The notes beneath the pieces were generated by a model. That model saw nothing but the letters and a program-made list of their open reading frames with translations. It ran no database searches and was not told the origin of the DNA. A stretch of DNA of 64,000 nucleotides from Minicystis rosea (lineage in GTDB: Bacteria > Myxococcota_A > Polyangia > Polyangiales > Polyangiaceae): the NCBI GenBank assembly GCA_001931535.1, contig CP016211.1:1888501-1952500 (forward strand). Direction: 5' to 3'. The stretch's first letter is position 1. Each line of letters starts with the position of its first letter. Positions 45,621 to 54,946 of this stretch are shown piece after piece. The position numbers and the translations under genes are program-made.

Positions 45621-46233
45621 GCACTTCGCCGATCTCGACAAGCAACAGCACGCGTCCCGGCTGGGGATGTGGATCTTCCTCGGCAGCGAGGCGATGCTGT
45701 TCACGGGGCTCTTCGCCCTCTACGCGGCCTATCGGGTCATGTATCCGGTCGAGTTCGCCGCCGGCGTGAGCAAGAACAACCTCGCGCTCGGCACCATCAA
45801 CCTGTTCATCCTGCTCACGGCCAGCCTCACGGCCATGCTCGCGCTCCTCGCGGTGCGCGCGGGGGCGCCGCGGCGAGCGACGGTGTTGTTCCTCTTCACC
45901 GCGCTCTCCGGCGTCGTCTTCCTCGTGCTCAAAGGCACGGAGTACGTCCAGCACTTCCAGGAAGGCATCGTCCCCGGGCCGGCCTATCACTTCGCCGAGC
46001 TCCCGAGCCGCGGGGCCAACCTGTTCTTCACCCTCTATTACTACGCGACCGGCCTCCACGCGATTCACCTCCTCGTGGGCATCGGCCTGATGGTGTGGGT
46101 CGCGTGGGGCTGCCAGCGCGGGATCCATACGGCGGCCGATCCGGTGCGGGTGGAGAACAGCGTCCTCTATTGGCATATGGTGGACATTTTCTGGATGTTC
46201 CTCTGGCCGCTGTTTTACCTCACCCGCCTGTAA
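45598..46233 (+). CDS. Cytochrome c oxidase subunit III
   Basis: 211 residues with five membrane helices in the short COX3 layout of caa3/ba-type oxidases: GMWIFLGSEAMLFTGLFALY at the start, FLVLKGTEYVQHF in the middle, and the closing VLYWHMVDIFWMFLWPLFYL, which is a strong family signature. GGAGGAGG lies just before the ATG, supporting the start within the end of COX1. Confidence 0.92.
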   Translation: MRAPTLHEHFADLDKQQHASRLGMWIFLGSEAMLFTGLFALYAAYRVMYPVEFAAGVSKNNLALGTINLFILLTASLTAMLALLAVRAGAPRRATVLFLFTALSGVVFLVLKGTEYVQHFQEGIVPGPAYHFAELPSRGANLFFTLYYYATGLHAIHLLVGIGLMVWVAWGCQRGIHTAADPVRVENSVLYWHMVDIFWMFLWPLFYLTRL

Positions 46234-46247
46234 TCGAAGGAGGGCGC

Positions 46248-46574
46248 ATGGTCGCCGCCGCAGAGTCGTGGGTTCGATACGTGATCACGTGGGGGGCCTT
46301 GGTGATCCTCGCGCTCGTCTCGCTCGGCCTCTCGTTCTTGCAGCTCGGGAGCGCGTTCCTCCCGATTTCCCTCGTGATCGCGTCGATCATGGCGGCGATC
46401 GCGTTGTTGTTCTTCATGCACCTCGACGCGGCCCGGTTTTCCATGCGAATCGTGCCGGGCGCGGTGCTCTTCTTCGTCGCGCTCCTCGTGACCCTCACCG
46501 CGCTCGACGTGGCCTCGCGACGGACGTACCCGAAGGCGCCGTCACCGAACATGGGAGAGCCGGCTGGGGAGTAG
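46248..46574 (+). CDS. Cytochrome c oxidase subunit IV (caa3 small subunit)
   Basis: 108 residues with three membrane helices and the FFMHLDAARFSMR motif typical of bacterial COX4/CtaF. GAAGGAGG precedes ATG 46248. A Pro-rich cytoplasmic tail ends the protein and the operon. It stabilises subunit I-III assembly. Confidence 0.85.
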   Translation: MVAAAESWVRYVITWGALVILALVSLGLSFLQLGSAFLPISLVIASIMAAIALLFFMHLDAARFSMRIVPGAVLFFVALLVTLTALDVASRRTYPKAPSPNMGEPAGE

Positions 46575-46983
46575 GGTTCAGAGGAGAGGGGAAGAGACGT
46601 AAAGACGCGACGGGGCGAAGACGCAAAAGGCGAGAGGGTATGATCTCGATAGGCCCTCTCGTGTTTCGCGGGTCTCGGCGTAAGCGCGCGTTTTTCGATC
46701 CAGCGGGCCGAAAAGCACCATGAATTTCCGCGCAACGGCGTCGGATGGGCGGGGTCTGCCGGGGATTCGAGGCCTCTCGCGGCTTTCGTCCGAGCAGGCT
46801 CGGCCTCGAATTCGGCATGCACGCGTCAATCCCGTGGATCCCGTGACGTCGAATCGGGGATTGATTCACTCCACTCGCCCGCTTGACGTCATTTCGCCCG
46901 GCACAACGGACCCGCCCGGAAGGCCGCAAGAGAGAGGTTTGAGTTCGCCCTCGCGGCTCAGGGAACCGGAAAGGAGACATCTC
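46575..46983. other. 409-bp intergenic region after the oxidase operon
   Basis: No gene is seen. Close to the operon end, GACGTAAAGACGCGACGGGGCGAAGACGCAAAAGG-like iterations (in short pieces) resemble the AGACGCAAA repeats common between genes of many bacteria. A CGAGAGGG/CCCTCTCG hairpin (46631-46638 with 46654-46661) lies next to them and may end the oxidase transcript. The rest should hold the promoter of the KGG-repeat gene; no hexamers are clear. Confidence 0.4.
46631..46661 (+). terminator. Possible terminator of the act-cox operon
   Basis: A perfect 8-bp stem CGAGAGGG (46631-46638) with CCCTCTCG (46654-46661) around a 15-base loop is followed by TGTTT. It is 57 bases after the COX4 stop. 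The long loop and short T-run make it only a fair candidate. Confidence 0.35.
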
Positions 46984-47403
46984 ATGTCGAACATGGATGA
47001 GCGCGAGCCCAACGTCCGGGAGAACCAGGGCAACGAGACGGGGCCTGTGACCGAGCCCGCGGACAAGCGTGCGCGCCACTCGGAACAACGTGGCTTCGCC
47101 GCGATGGACGAGGAGAAGCAACGGCAGATTGCCAGCAAGGGAGGAAAGGCCGCGCACGAGAAGGGCACGGCGCACGAGTTCACTCCCGAAGAGGCCCGCC
47201 AAGCCGGCAAGAAGGGCGGAGAGGCCGTGAGCAAGAACCGTCAGCACATGGCGGAGATCGGCCGCAAGGGCGGCGAGCGCGTCAGCCAGGACCGAGAGCA
47301 CATGGCGCAGATCGGCCGCAAGGGCGGCGAAGCCGTCAGCGGCGATCGCGAGCACATGGCGCAGATCGGCCGAAAGGGCGGGGAAGCAAGGGGAGAACGC
47401 TGA
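46984..47403 (+). CDS. KGG-repeat stress protein (YciG/con-10-like)
   Basis: 139 residues, highly charged and without hydrophobic core. AAGGAGA lies 8 bases before ATG 46984; a longer upstream frame is rejected. Five KGG motifs occur (SKGGKAA, KKGGEAV, RKGGERV, RKGGEAV, RKGGEAR), the last three separated by 18-residue near-repeats (DREHMAQIG). KGG-repeat proteins are hydrophilin-like and in several bacteria belong to the general stress response. The repeats are also visible in DNA (47240-47400). A strong terminator follows. Confidence 0.85.
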   Translation: MSNMDEREPNVRENQGNETGPVTEPADKRARHSEQRGFAAMDEEKQRQIASKGGKAAHEKGTAHEFTPEEARQAGKKGGEAVSKNRQHMAEIGRKGGERVSQDREHMAQIGRKGGEAVSGDREHMAQIGRKGGEARGER

Positions 47404-47437
47404 CGGCGCATCCCCGCGCTGGCTTCGTTGCCGGTAG

Positions 47438-47474
47438 CCCCCTCTCCCGATCGTCGGGAGAGGGGGTTTTTCTT
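47438..47474 (+). terminator. Rho-independent terminator
   Basis: CCCCCTCTCCCGA (47438-47450), loop TCG and TCGGGAGAGGGGG (47454-47466) form a perfect 13-bp stem followed by TTTTTCTT. It is 35 bases after the KGG gene stop and is the clearest intrinsic terminator in the window. Confidence 0.9.
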
Positions 47475-47908
47475 CTCATGCTCTCGATGTCCACCGTGCC
47501 GGGCGGGCTCGTCCATGACATGGATCCTCGAGCCGGCGAGCCCGACGGGCGCCTTGACGCGTGTCGGCCCCCGAGGCGCGTCGCGCGTCGCGCGCCGCCA
47601 CCGAGACCGGATGCGACGGCCTCCCGCGCACCAAGGTGGGTTTGCGGCGCGCGGCGGGCAGGTGGCTTTGCGACGGCGGCGCGCGACGGGCCCGGCGAGC
47701 CGAGCCACGCGAGCAGCGTCGTGGGCAGAGCAGCGGCCGGCCGGCGCTTCGCGGCGGCGCGGGCGCGCGGGACGTCGCGAGATCGTTTGAGCTGCAACGA
47801 TTCCGGGCCGCACCGCGCGGCCGTGGGAACGGTGGGGCCGCGGTGCGCGAAGGCGCCGGCACGATGCCTCGTTTGACGGCGGCGCGCGTTCGCGGATAGC
47901 GTCTCGCG
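47475..47908. other. 434-bp GC-rich intergenic region
   Basis: No gene is supported; reading frames on both strands are Arg/Ala-rich GC artefacts. It contains copy D of the dispersed palindrome (47779-47803). The promoter for the membrane protein at 47909 presumably lies here. Confidence 0.45.
47779..47803 (-). repeat. Dispersed palindromic repeat, copy D (intergenic)
   Basis: Read on the minus strand the core is ATCGTTGCAGCTCAAACGAT followed by CTC, one substitution from copies B and C over 23 bases. It is the only copy outside coding sequence in this window. Confidence 0.65.
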
Positions 47909-48301
47909 ATGGCCGCAATCGATCTCTTGAGAGCACCAGAAGGCGCGACATCGGCGGAGCTGCGCCGGCTCGGGGTGAAGGGGGCCGGGCTCGGCGCCGT
48001 CCTCTTCGCGCCGGGGCTCCTGTGGTACCTGTTCGCGTCGGATTGGGCGTTTGCGACGTTCGGCGTCCAGGTGGGCGACAAGCTTTACCTCCCGAGCGTG
48101 GTGGTGCTCGCCGTCGGCGGGCCGATGACCGCGGGCTATGCCCTGCTCATGATCGGCCTCGCCCGAATGCTGTTCGGCGCTTCTTGGCACTCGAAAGCTC
48201 CGCTCGCGTCCCTCGGGCGAATCCTCTTTGGGTTGATTGCCACCATCGGGCTCGTGATCGTCGTGATCAAGATCTTCTTGATGACTTCGCGGGGCGGGTG
48301 A
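47909..48301 (+). CDS. Small membrane protein, unknown
   Basis: 130 residues with three predicted membrane segments: LGAVLFAPGLLWYLFASDW, VVLAVGGPMTAGYALLMIGLARML and ILFGLIATIGLVIVVIKIFLM. The N-terminus and loops are short. No family was recognised. It is probably a free-standing inner-membrane protein; neighbours give no hint of function. Confidence 0.6.
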   Translation: MAAIDLLRAPEGATSAELRRLGVKGAGLGAVLFAPGLLWYLFASDWAFATFGVQVGDKLYLPSVVVLAVGGPMTAGYALLMIGLARMLFGASWHSKAPLASLGRILFGLIATIGLVIVVIKIFLMTSRGG

Positions 48302-48535
48302 GCGGCGATGGGCCTCGTGCGGCGCGGCTCCGGTGCGCAGCACACGCAGACCAGAATTGGCGCGCGATCTCGAAGGACGTCTGTCTCGTTCTGGTCTTGA
48401 TGCGCTTCGAGCCCGTCATCCCGGCACCGACGGTGCCAGTCTCGTCGACAATCATGTTGCCAAGAGCGATGGACACGCCGATGTGCGTCGACCCGGCATG
48501 GTGCTCGCGCGCTGCGTTCGGCGCGTCGAGCCCGC

Positions 48536-49489
48536 TCAGCGGGCCGGGAGGCAGCGGCTCGGCGCCCCGAAGATCCGGCGCCACGCTTTGCGATCGTGTG
48601 CGGGGATGATCTGGAGGCCGGGATCCATGGCGTGGAGCTGCGTCAGCTTGGCCAAGGTCGCGTCGGCCTCGCTGCCATCGTGATCGGTGAATTGGAGGAC
48701 GATGCTCTTGCCTCGCCGTCGCTCCACCGCCTCGAGCAGGTTGGCGGCGTCGCCGATGTGCAGGTAGCGCTCGGTGGGGGATCGGTTCACGAAGGTGCCA
48801 ATGCTGCCCGGCGTGTGGCCGCCGAGGGGCACGAACACGATCGATCCATCGCCGTAGAGATCAGCGCTCTTGTCGAAGTTCTCGTAGGGCTTGTTCGTGA
48901 GCTGGATGGGTTTGGCCCGTGCCTCGACGGCGAGAGCGTGGGCCTGAATCACGTCGAAGCCGCCCTTGTCTTTTTGCTGCGAGGCAAACGAAAGCTCCGC
49001 GGGCGCGACGAGCACGGGAATGTTCGGCAGATCCACGAGACCACCCGCGTGATCCCCGTGGATGTGCGAGAGGGCGATGGCCCCGAGGCGCGACGGATCT
49101 TCACCGACGCGGCGGAGCGCATCGGGCGCGCTGGCCACGAGGTCGCCGCCGCCCTGCACCGATCGCAGGAGCTGCCGCGAGAAGAAGCCCGCGCTCTCGA
49201 GCTCCTGGGAAAAGTGGCTGCTCCGCCCCGTGTCGACGAGGACGTGCCCTTGCGGGTGCCTGACGAGCAGCCCGGAGAACGTCACCTCCCAGACCGGATC
49301 CTCGCTCGACCCCGCGAGCCCATAGTTCCCGGGCTGCTTGTTGGTGGCGTATTCGACCCAGCAGATCTCCATCGGCGGCGCGTGCGGCTCTGCCGTCACG
49401 AACGCGTGCGGAGCCGCGGGCGGCAGCGTGGGGCCGCAAGCGGCGAGCATCAGGGAGGCGACGAGAAGAAGAGCGCGCGGCGCGTTCAC
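48536..49489 (-). CDS. Metallo-beta-lactamase-fold hydrolase, lipoprotein
   Basis: 317 residues. The lipoprotein signal MNAPRALLLVASLMLAAC is followed by an MBL domain: HVLVDTG, the zinc motif SHIHGDHAGG (HxHxDH) near 140-150, GGHTPGS with a third His, and IIPAHD near the C-terminus. The arrangement resembles quorum-quenching lactonases and related N-acyl-homoserine-lactone or general MBL hydrolases, but the substrate cannot be told. It would act in the periplasm or on the surface. Confidence 0.83.
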   Translation of the reverse strand: MNAPRALLLVASLMLAACGPTLPPAAPHAFVTAEPHAPPMEICWVEYATNKQPGNYGLAGSSEDPVWEVTFSGLLVRHPQGHVLVDTGRSSHFSQELESAGFFSRQLLRSVQGGGDLVASAPDALRRVGEDPSRLGAIALSHIHGDHAGGLVDLPNIPVLVAPAELSFASQQKDKGGFDVIQAHALAVEARAKPIQLTNKPYENFDKSADLYGDGSIVFVPLGGHTPGSIGTFVNRSPTERYLHIGDAANLLEAVERRRGKSIVLQFTDHDGSEADATLAKLTQLHAMDPGLQIIPAHDRKAWRRIFGAPSRCLPAR

Positions 49490-49755
49490 GGCGGCAGCTT
49501 CGCAAAAGTACCTTGCGAAAGGAACCTTCTCGATGGTGCGCGCCGCGGATCGCCATGGCGCATCCGCAGGAGTCCGGTTTCATCGTGTGGTTTGTTGCCC
49601 GAGCCTCCGGCGCGTCGCGCCGCCGCGGCCGAGCCAGCAAGGCTATCGCCGCTCCACACGCAGCATCGTCCTTTGGCGCCTGAGGGGGCACCGCGAGCGA
49701 AGCCGAAACGGGGCTTTGCCCGTGGAGGGAAGGGACAGCGCCGCCTTGCCGTAGC

Positions 49756-50718
49756 TCAGGACTCCCAATCCCAGGACTTGGTGCTTTTCGCGTACAGGGC
49801 CAACCACTCTTCGTTGGACATGCTCGAGTTGCCGAGCAGCACGAGCTTGCCTTTCTTGCCGTAGTGCGACGGCACCACGTGTCCGAAGACGTGGATCTCG
49901 TACCGCGTCGTCGAGGGAAACAAACCCACGATGAGCCTGGGCACGGCACAACAGCAACTCAGGTGGCCCCGATCGCCACAAGCCATGATGTTGCAGTCGA
50001 CCTCGATCCGAAGGAGCTTCCCCTTGGAGGCGGCGGCCTTGCACGTGGCCTTGGCCGACACGTCCATGCCGAAGTCGCATTCACTGCGCCAGAAGAGTTG
50101 ATCAGGGTGCAGGTGGGGAGGGACGGTCCCGCTCTTCGGGGTCATCTTTTTCTTCGCCAGGAAGGTCTCGGCGTCCTGGTAATCGACGACGGCACCGAGC
50201 ATGTCTCCCGTCACGGTCTTTCCGTCGTACGAGACCACGTAGCTTGCGACATAGCGCACGCCCTTGGGAACGCCTCCGGTCATGAAGGTCTTGAGGTCGA
50301 TGCCTTCCACGACGGGACGTCTGTAACCCACCTCTTCCTTGGTGTCGGACGGCGCAGGGAGCACCCGCAAGGGGGCGGCCCTGACGTTCGCCGGAGCGTT
50401 GGGGGTCTTGGTGTCGCGCGGGGCTCCCGCCAAGTGTGGCGTCGGCGAGACTCCCGAGGGCGGCGCCAATTGGGCGAGAGGGCTGGGGGCCTTGGCTTCG
50501 TCCAAGACCACCTGTGAGTTGTCACCCGGACGCGGAGGCAATGAATCCCTCACGCTCTTGGTGATGTTGTCGTAGGCAGTGATCACGCCCGGGCAACCGG
50601 GCTTTCCTTGGTACGGTGGCCGAAGCAGGCTCGCGCAGCGGACGGTGGCGCTCAATCCGATCGCGTTGTCGTGAATGGAGACCCAGCCGCACGCGGGGCA
50701 CGAGTAAAAATGCGACAT
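49756..50718 (-). CDS. Protein of unknown function with N-terminal Cys ribbon
   Basis: 320 residues from ATG 50718, chosen because it begins MSHFYSCPACGWVSI, a zinc-ribbon-like start (CPAC, then Cys in VRCASLL and PGCPGVI). A Pro/Ser/Ala linker (about 65-130) leads to a C-terminal domain with VRYVASYVVSYDGKTVTGDMLG-type strands (two halves) and several Cys. No signal peptide. No family was recognised. Confidence 0.55.
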   Translation of the reverse strand: MSHFYSCPACGWVSIHDNAIGLSATVRCASLLRPPYQGKPGCPGVITAYDNITKSVRDSLPPRPGDNSQVVLDEAKAPSPLAQLAPPSGVSPTPHLAGAPRDTKTPNAPANVRAAPLRVLPAPSDTKEEVGYRRPVVEGIDLKTFMTGGVPKGVRYVASYVVSYDGKTVTGDMLGAVVDYQDAETFLAKKKMTPKSGTVPPHLHPDQLFWRSECDFGMDVSAKATCKAAASKGKLLRIEVDCNIMACGDRGHLSCCCAVPRLIVGLFPSTTRYEIHVFGHVVPSHYGKKGKLVLLGNSSMSNEEWLALYAKSTKSWDWES

Positions 50719-50884
50719 GCTCTGCCATGACCTCCCGGCGTCGCCGCCGGCGCTGCGTTCTCGAAACGACGCACCGTAGTTGGTTCCGGCTCGCAGGGCC
50801 AATGAGATCGGGAGAGCCGCTCGCGAAGGCGGATAGCGAGCCGCGGCACGCGTCGAGCGATGTGCCGCGGCCCGCCGAGCTCGT

Positions 50885-51469
50885 TCAAAAGACGATTCGC
50901 ACGCGCCTTGGGGCGAGCTCCAAGGCGATCGTGCGGCGGGGTGATCGCCCGCCGAGCACCCACAGCGGTACCCCGACCGCTGCGAGGGCGGCGCTCCCGC
51001 CGAGCAGCGAAAGCGCGATGGGCTCCCCGGAGCGCGTCACGCCCATCCAGGCCGTCGCACCGATCGCGGCCGCCGATGCGAAGGTCGTGAGCAGGATGCC
51101 CGTGAGCCACATCGCCGGGTTCCGACGTTGGTCCATGCTGCCCTCCAGCAGGGGAGCATCCGCGGGGTTCGGAGGCGGGTAGGGATATCCAGGGGCGACT
51201 GGCACCATCATGGGGTAGGGCGGATAGGGATAGGGGGCTTGTGAATAAGGTGCATATGGATAGGGCGCGTATGGATAGGGGGCCTGTTGTGGTGAGGCCG
51301 CTTGTGGGGGCGGTTGTTGCGCGGAGGGTGCTTGTGCAGGTGGCTGCGCGGAGGGTGCTTGTGCGGACGGCGGCTGCGTGGAGGGGGCTTGCGCGGGAGG
51401 CAATTGGGCGGCGGCCGTCGAGGCTGATAGGAGCACTGCCGTGCCGAGGAGGAAGCAAGAAGAGCGCAT
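50885..51469 (-). CDS. Secreted Pro/Tyr-rich protein with two C-terminal membrane helices
   Basis: 194 residues from ATG 51469 (ATG 51484 also possible). A signal peptide MRSSCFLLGTAVLLSASTAAA is followed by a Pro/Gln/Ala stretch of QAPSAQPP-type units and a YPYAPYPYAPY region (about 25-95), then two hydrophobic segments (MWLTGILLTTFASAAAIGATA and IALSLLGGSAALAAVGVPLWVLG). Such PxxP and PYAPY repeats are common in envelope proteins of this lineage. Function unknown. Confidence 0.55.
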   Translation of the reverse strand: MRSSCFLLGTAVLLSASTAAAQLPPAQAPSTQPPSAQAPSAQPPAQAPSAQQPPPQAASPQQAPYPYAPYPYAPYSQAPYPYPPYPMMVPVAPGYPYPPPNPADAPLLEGSMDQRRNPAMWLTGILLTTFASAAAIGATAWMGVTRSGEPIALSLLGGSAALAAVGVPLWVLGGRSPRRTIALELAPRRVRIVF

Positions 51470-51593
51470 GAGACAAGGTACCATGGTGATGTCGAGCGCA
51501 CGAGGTTCACGTCGGGCCTCGTGGGTCGAGGCCGCGCGGGCCGGCGCCGAGGTGGGGCCACCATGGACGGGGGAATGAGATAGCCTCGCCGTC

Positions 51594-54500
51594 ATGCGAC
51601 GTGCTTCCGCCTCCACGCGCCCCTCGTTCCGCGCTTTTGCGATGCTGCTCCTCCTGACGTTGCTCGCGGCTTGCAACAAGGGAGGGAGCGAGGCGACGGC
51701 TTCGGCTCCCCGTGCGAACAAAGAGGAAGCGTCGATGGAGTCGATGGCGAAGATGCCGGCGCCGTCGGCGGCCGCGTCCGCGGTCGCGGAGGGCAAGGGC
51801 TCCGGCGCGAAGAAGGCCGAGGTGAAGACGTGGAAGCGCGCGCGGCTGCCGTCCAATGCGGCGCGGCTCGCGGTGGGAGATCACGAGACGCTGCCGCTCG
51901 TGGGCGTGGATGCGCACGTGCGCATCGACGGGTTTCGGGCGCGCGTGGTGCTCGATTACTACTTCGAGAACCAGAGCAGCCGCGGATACGAAGGCACGTT
52001 CCAGCTCCGTTTGCCGAACGATGCGTCACCGTATTTCTTCGCGTTCGGTCCGATGGTGAAGGTGGCCAAAGGGCCTCCGGAGCTGTTCGCCGCGGGGCGC
52101 AAGCTCGAGGTCGAGCCGGCTGGGTTGATGGCCGATCGCGCCGAGACGTGGACGCAGCCGAAGGAGGCGCGCATGGTCCCGAAGGCGCGCGCGGCGGTGG
52201 CTTATGAGCAGACGGTGCGGCAGCGCGTGGATCCGGCGCTGGTCGAGTGGGCGGGCGCGGGGGTGTTCAATGCGCGGGTGTTCCCGCTCGAGGCGGGGAA
52301 GGTGCATCGCGTCGTGCTCGGGTACGACGTCGATCTCGTGCGCGCGGGTGATGATCTCGAGTATGCGTTCGACGTCCCCGAGAACGTGCCGACGATCGCA
52401 GTCGATCTCGGGGTGCTCGCGCCGGCCGGTGCCGGCGTGACCGTGAACGGCGACGACGCCACGGGGCGGCCGCTGTTGGGGACGGCGGACGAGGGCGGCG
52501 GGCGCAAGGGATATCGCTTTGCCCAGCCGAAGGGCGGGACCATCACTGTGCGTATGAAGGGCGCGGCGCGCCCCATCGTGCTCGCGGGGGAGGACACGCA
52601 CACGGGGCCTTACTTCGCGGTCGAGATGCGCGCCGATCTGCCGGCGGACAAGGCCGCGCAGAGCGCGGATCGCGGGGTGATCCTGGTGGATACGTCGCTC
52701 AGCTCGAACCCGGACAAATACAATGTCTGGCTCTCGTTGATGGAGGCGCTGCTCACCAACAACCGCGACACGATGAAGCGCTTCGCGGTGCTGTTCTTCG
52801 ACGTCGAGGCGCGCTGGTACAAGCCGGCGTTCATCGACAACACGCCCGAGAACGTGGCCGAGCTGATGGCCCATGCGAAGACGCTGGCGCTCGAGGGAGC
52901 GACCGATCTCGGGGGCGCGCTCGCGCAGGCGGCGCGACCGAAATGGGCGGCGACGCCGGGGGCGCCGTGGGACGTGTTCCTGCTCAGCGACGGGGCCGCG
53001 ACCTGGGGTGAGAGCGACCCTTATGCGATCTCGCGCGCGCTGTCCGGTGGCAACGCGGCGGCGCTCTATGCCTATCAAACGGGGCTCTCGGGGACGGAGA
53101 CGGGGCTCCTCACGCACCTCGCGCGCGAGAGCTCGGGCGCGGTGTTCTCGGTGGTGGGCGAGGCCGAGATTCCGGCGGCCTCACGGGCGCACCGCGCGCG
53201 GCCTCTGACGCTCGAAGGCATCGAGGTGCCGGGGGCGACGGACATCCTCGTGGCCGGGCGCCCGCGCGCGCTGTTTCCGGGACAGCGCTTGTTCGTGACG
53301 GGCCGGGGAACACCGGAGAAGGGGGTCAGTCTGGCCATCACGGTGTCGGATCGCGGCAACCGGCGCACGCTGCAACAGAAGCTCGATGTGCCTTTGCCCT
53401 CGCGGCTCGCGCCCCGGATTTACGGGCAGATCGCGGTGGCCGGTTTGGAGGAGCTGGGGCCGCCGACGGAGGATCTCGCGGCCTCCTATGCAGTGCATTT
53501 CCGGGTCACGGGGCGCACGACGTCGCTTTTGATGTTGGAGAGCGAGGATGCTTATCGGCGGGCGGGGGTCAAAGCGCCGGATCCGGAGCCGGTGAAGAAC
53601 AGCCCCGCTGCCGCGGCGATCGCGGCGGCGATCAAGGCCATCGGAGATGCGCTCGGCGATCCCAAGGCCGGGTTCTTCGCATTTCTCGATCGGCTCGGGC
53701 GCGCGCCGGGGATGACGTTTCAGGCGCCGGCCGCGGTGCGCGAGGCCCTGTCCACGCTGCCGCCGGCGACGTTCACCGTCGAGGCGCCGCCGCTCGAGAC
53801 GCGCATCGCCGCCGCGCAGGATCTCCCGGGCAGCTTCCGCGAGCTGCTCTCGATTCGTCAGATCGAATACGAGGCCTTCACCGCGGAGGCCGAGCGCCGA
53901 CGCAAGGCGGCAGGGCCGGCCGATGCGCTCAAGGCGTTGAGCTCGCTCGTCGAGGAGAGCCCCGGTGATGCGGTGTTGGCGCGCGACGTGGCGTTCACGG
54001 CGATGTCGTATGGATTGGGCGGGCACGCTTATCACCTCTTCCGGCGCGTGGCCGCGGCTCGCCCGCACGAGCCGCAGACGTATCGCGCCATCGCGGCCTG
54101 CCTCGTGGAGATGAAGCGCGTCGATTTGGCGATGGCCTATTACGAGGTCGGGCTCGCGGGGCAGTGGGACGCGCGCTTCGGTGATTTTCGGCGCATCCTC
54201 GCCCTCGAGTATCTCCACACGTTGCGGCGGATCGCGAGCGGTGAGCTGACGACGACGCTCAAAGGCTTCGCCGACGCGCGCCTCGCCGAGCTGTCGAGCA
54301 CGTGGGGCCCGAAGCAGGCCGACGTGGTGGTGATGATCACGTGGAACACGGATCACACCGACGTCGATCTCCACGTCGTCGAGCCGAGCGACGAAGAGTG
54401 TTATTACGCCCACCGGAAGACGAAGCAGGGCGGCGAGATCACGCAGGACGTGACCCAGGGATACGGCCCCGAGATGTACGTTTTGCCGAAGGCCGCGTCC

Positions 54501-54683
54501 GGCGAGTACAAGATTCGCGCGCACTACTTCGCCAGCGATCGCAACCGGCAGAGCGCGCGCACCAAGGTGCAGGCGCTCGTCTTTCAGGGGTGGGGGACGA
54601 AGGAAGAGCGCGTGACCGACAAGGTCGTGACGCTCGAGTTGAACAAGGCCAAGCACGACATCGCCACGATCACGGTGCCGTGA
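51594..54683 (+). CDS. VIT/VWA-domain lipoprotein with C-terminal DUF2135 domain
   Basis: 1029 residues. Lipobox LLAAC puts the lipid anchor at Cys27. A VIT domain (about 85-260; VDAHVRIDGFRARVVLDYYF, AFGPMV) is followed by a von Willebrand A domain (about 360-540; GVILVDTSLSS as the metal-site DxSxS). Helical/TPR-like repeats (about 740-900) and a DUF2135 beta domain (about 905-1029; ITWNTDHTDVDLHVVEPSDEE) complete it. This is the inter-alpha-trypsin-inhibitor heavy-chain-like architecture, suited to surface protein binding. It is divergent from the Pro/Tyr-rich gene. Confidence 0.85.
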   Translation: MRRASASTRPSFRAFAMLLLLTLLAACNKGGSEATASAPRANKEEASMESMAKMPAPSAAASAVAEGKGSGAKKAEVKTWKRARLPSNAARLAVGDHETLPLVGVDAHVRIDGFRARVVLDYYFENQSSRGYEGTFQLRLPNDASPYFFAFGPMVKVAKGPPELFAAGRKLEVEPAGLMADRAETWTQPKEARMVPKARAAVAYEQTVRQRVDPALVEWAGAGVFNARVFPLEAGKVHRVVLGYDVDLVRAGDDLEYAFDVPENVPTIAVDLGVLAPAGAGVTVNGDDATGRPLLGTADEGGGRKGYRFAQPKGGTITVRMKGAARPIVLAGEDTHTGPYFAVEMRADLPADKAAQSADRGVILVDTSLSSNPDKYNVWLSLMEALLTNNRDTMKRFAVLFFDVEARWYKPAFIDNTPENVAELMAHAKTLALEGATDLGGALAQAARPKWAATPGAPWDVFLLSDGAATWGESDPYAISRALSGGNAAALYAYQTGLSGTETGLLTHLARESSGAVFSVVGEAEIPAASRAHRARPLTLEGIEVPGATDILVAGRPRALFPGQRLFVTGRGTPEKGVSLAITVSDRGNRRTLQQKLDVPLPSRLAPRIYGQIAVAGLEELGPPTEDLAASYAVHFRVTGRTTSLLMLESEDAYRRAGVKAPDPEPVKNSPAAAAIAAAIKAIGDALGDPKAGFFAFLDRLGRAPGMTFQAPAAVREALSTLPPATFTVEAPPLETRIAAAQDLPGSFRELLSIRQIEYEAFTAEAERRRKAAGPADALKALSSLVEESPGDAVLARDVAFTAMSYGLGGHAYHLFRRVAAARPHEPQTYRAIAACLVEMKRVDLAMAYYEVGLAGQWDARFGDFRRILALEYLHTLRRIASGELTTTLKGFADARLAELSSTWGPKQADVVVMITWNTDHTDVDLHVVEPSDEECYYAHRKTKQGGEITQDVTQGYGPEMYVLPKAASGEYKIRAHYFASDRNRQSARTKVQALVFQGWGTKEERVTDKVVTLELNKAKHDIATITVP

Positions 54684-54695
54684 CGGGCGCGGCGC

Positions 54696-54854
54696 TCAGC
54701 GGCGGCGCCGAGGCACGTCGGCGATCGGGCCGAGATCGGCAGCCCACGGCGTCTCCACGTTCTCCCCTTGGTCGTGGAGGCGAATCTTGATCAGCTCGGC
54801 GCGCTCACGCATGGAGCGCACTCCACACCGCAACGCGCCGATTTCTGGGCGCAT
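54696..54854 (-). pseudogene. Possible truncated DUF4265-like gene remnant
   Basis: A 52-codon frame ending 13 bases from the VIT/VWA gene reads MRPEIGALRCGVRSMRERAE then LIKIRLHDQGENVETPWAADLG. The second half resembles the start of small DUF4265-type proteins (IKIRxxDQGExxETPWAxxLG), which are normally about 130-150 residues. Here the frame stops after PRRRR, and the remaining domain is absent. It may be a remnant left by deletion. The assignment rests on motif memory only. Confidence 0.35.
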
Positions 54855-54946
54855 TGCGGTGAGGGTGCGGTGGTCGCACGGGGTCTTCGGAGCGTCGTTC
54901 GCGAGGTGGGAGGGCGAGCGCGTGCGGAGATGGGACGCGGTGTGAC

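Noticed and set aside
46720..46983. N-terminal extension of the KGG-repeat protein
   Set aside because: AAGGAGA and ATG 46984 give the typical short hydrophilic protein; the extension is Arg/Pro-rich and intergenic in character.
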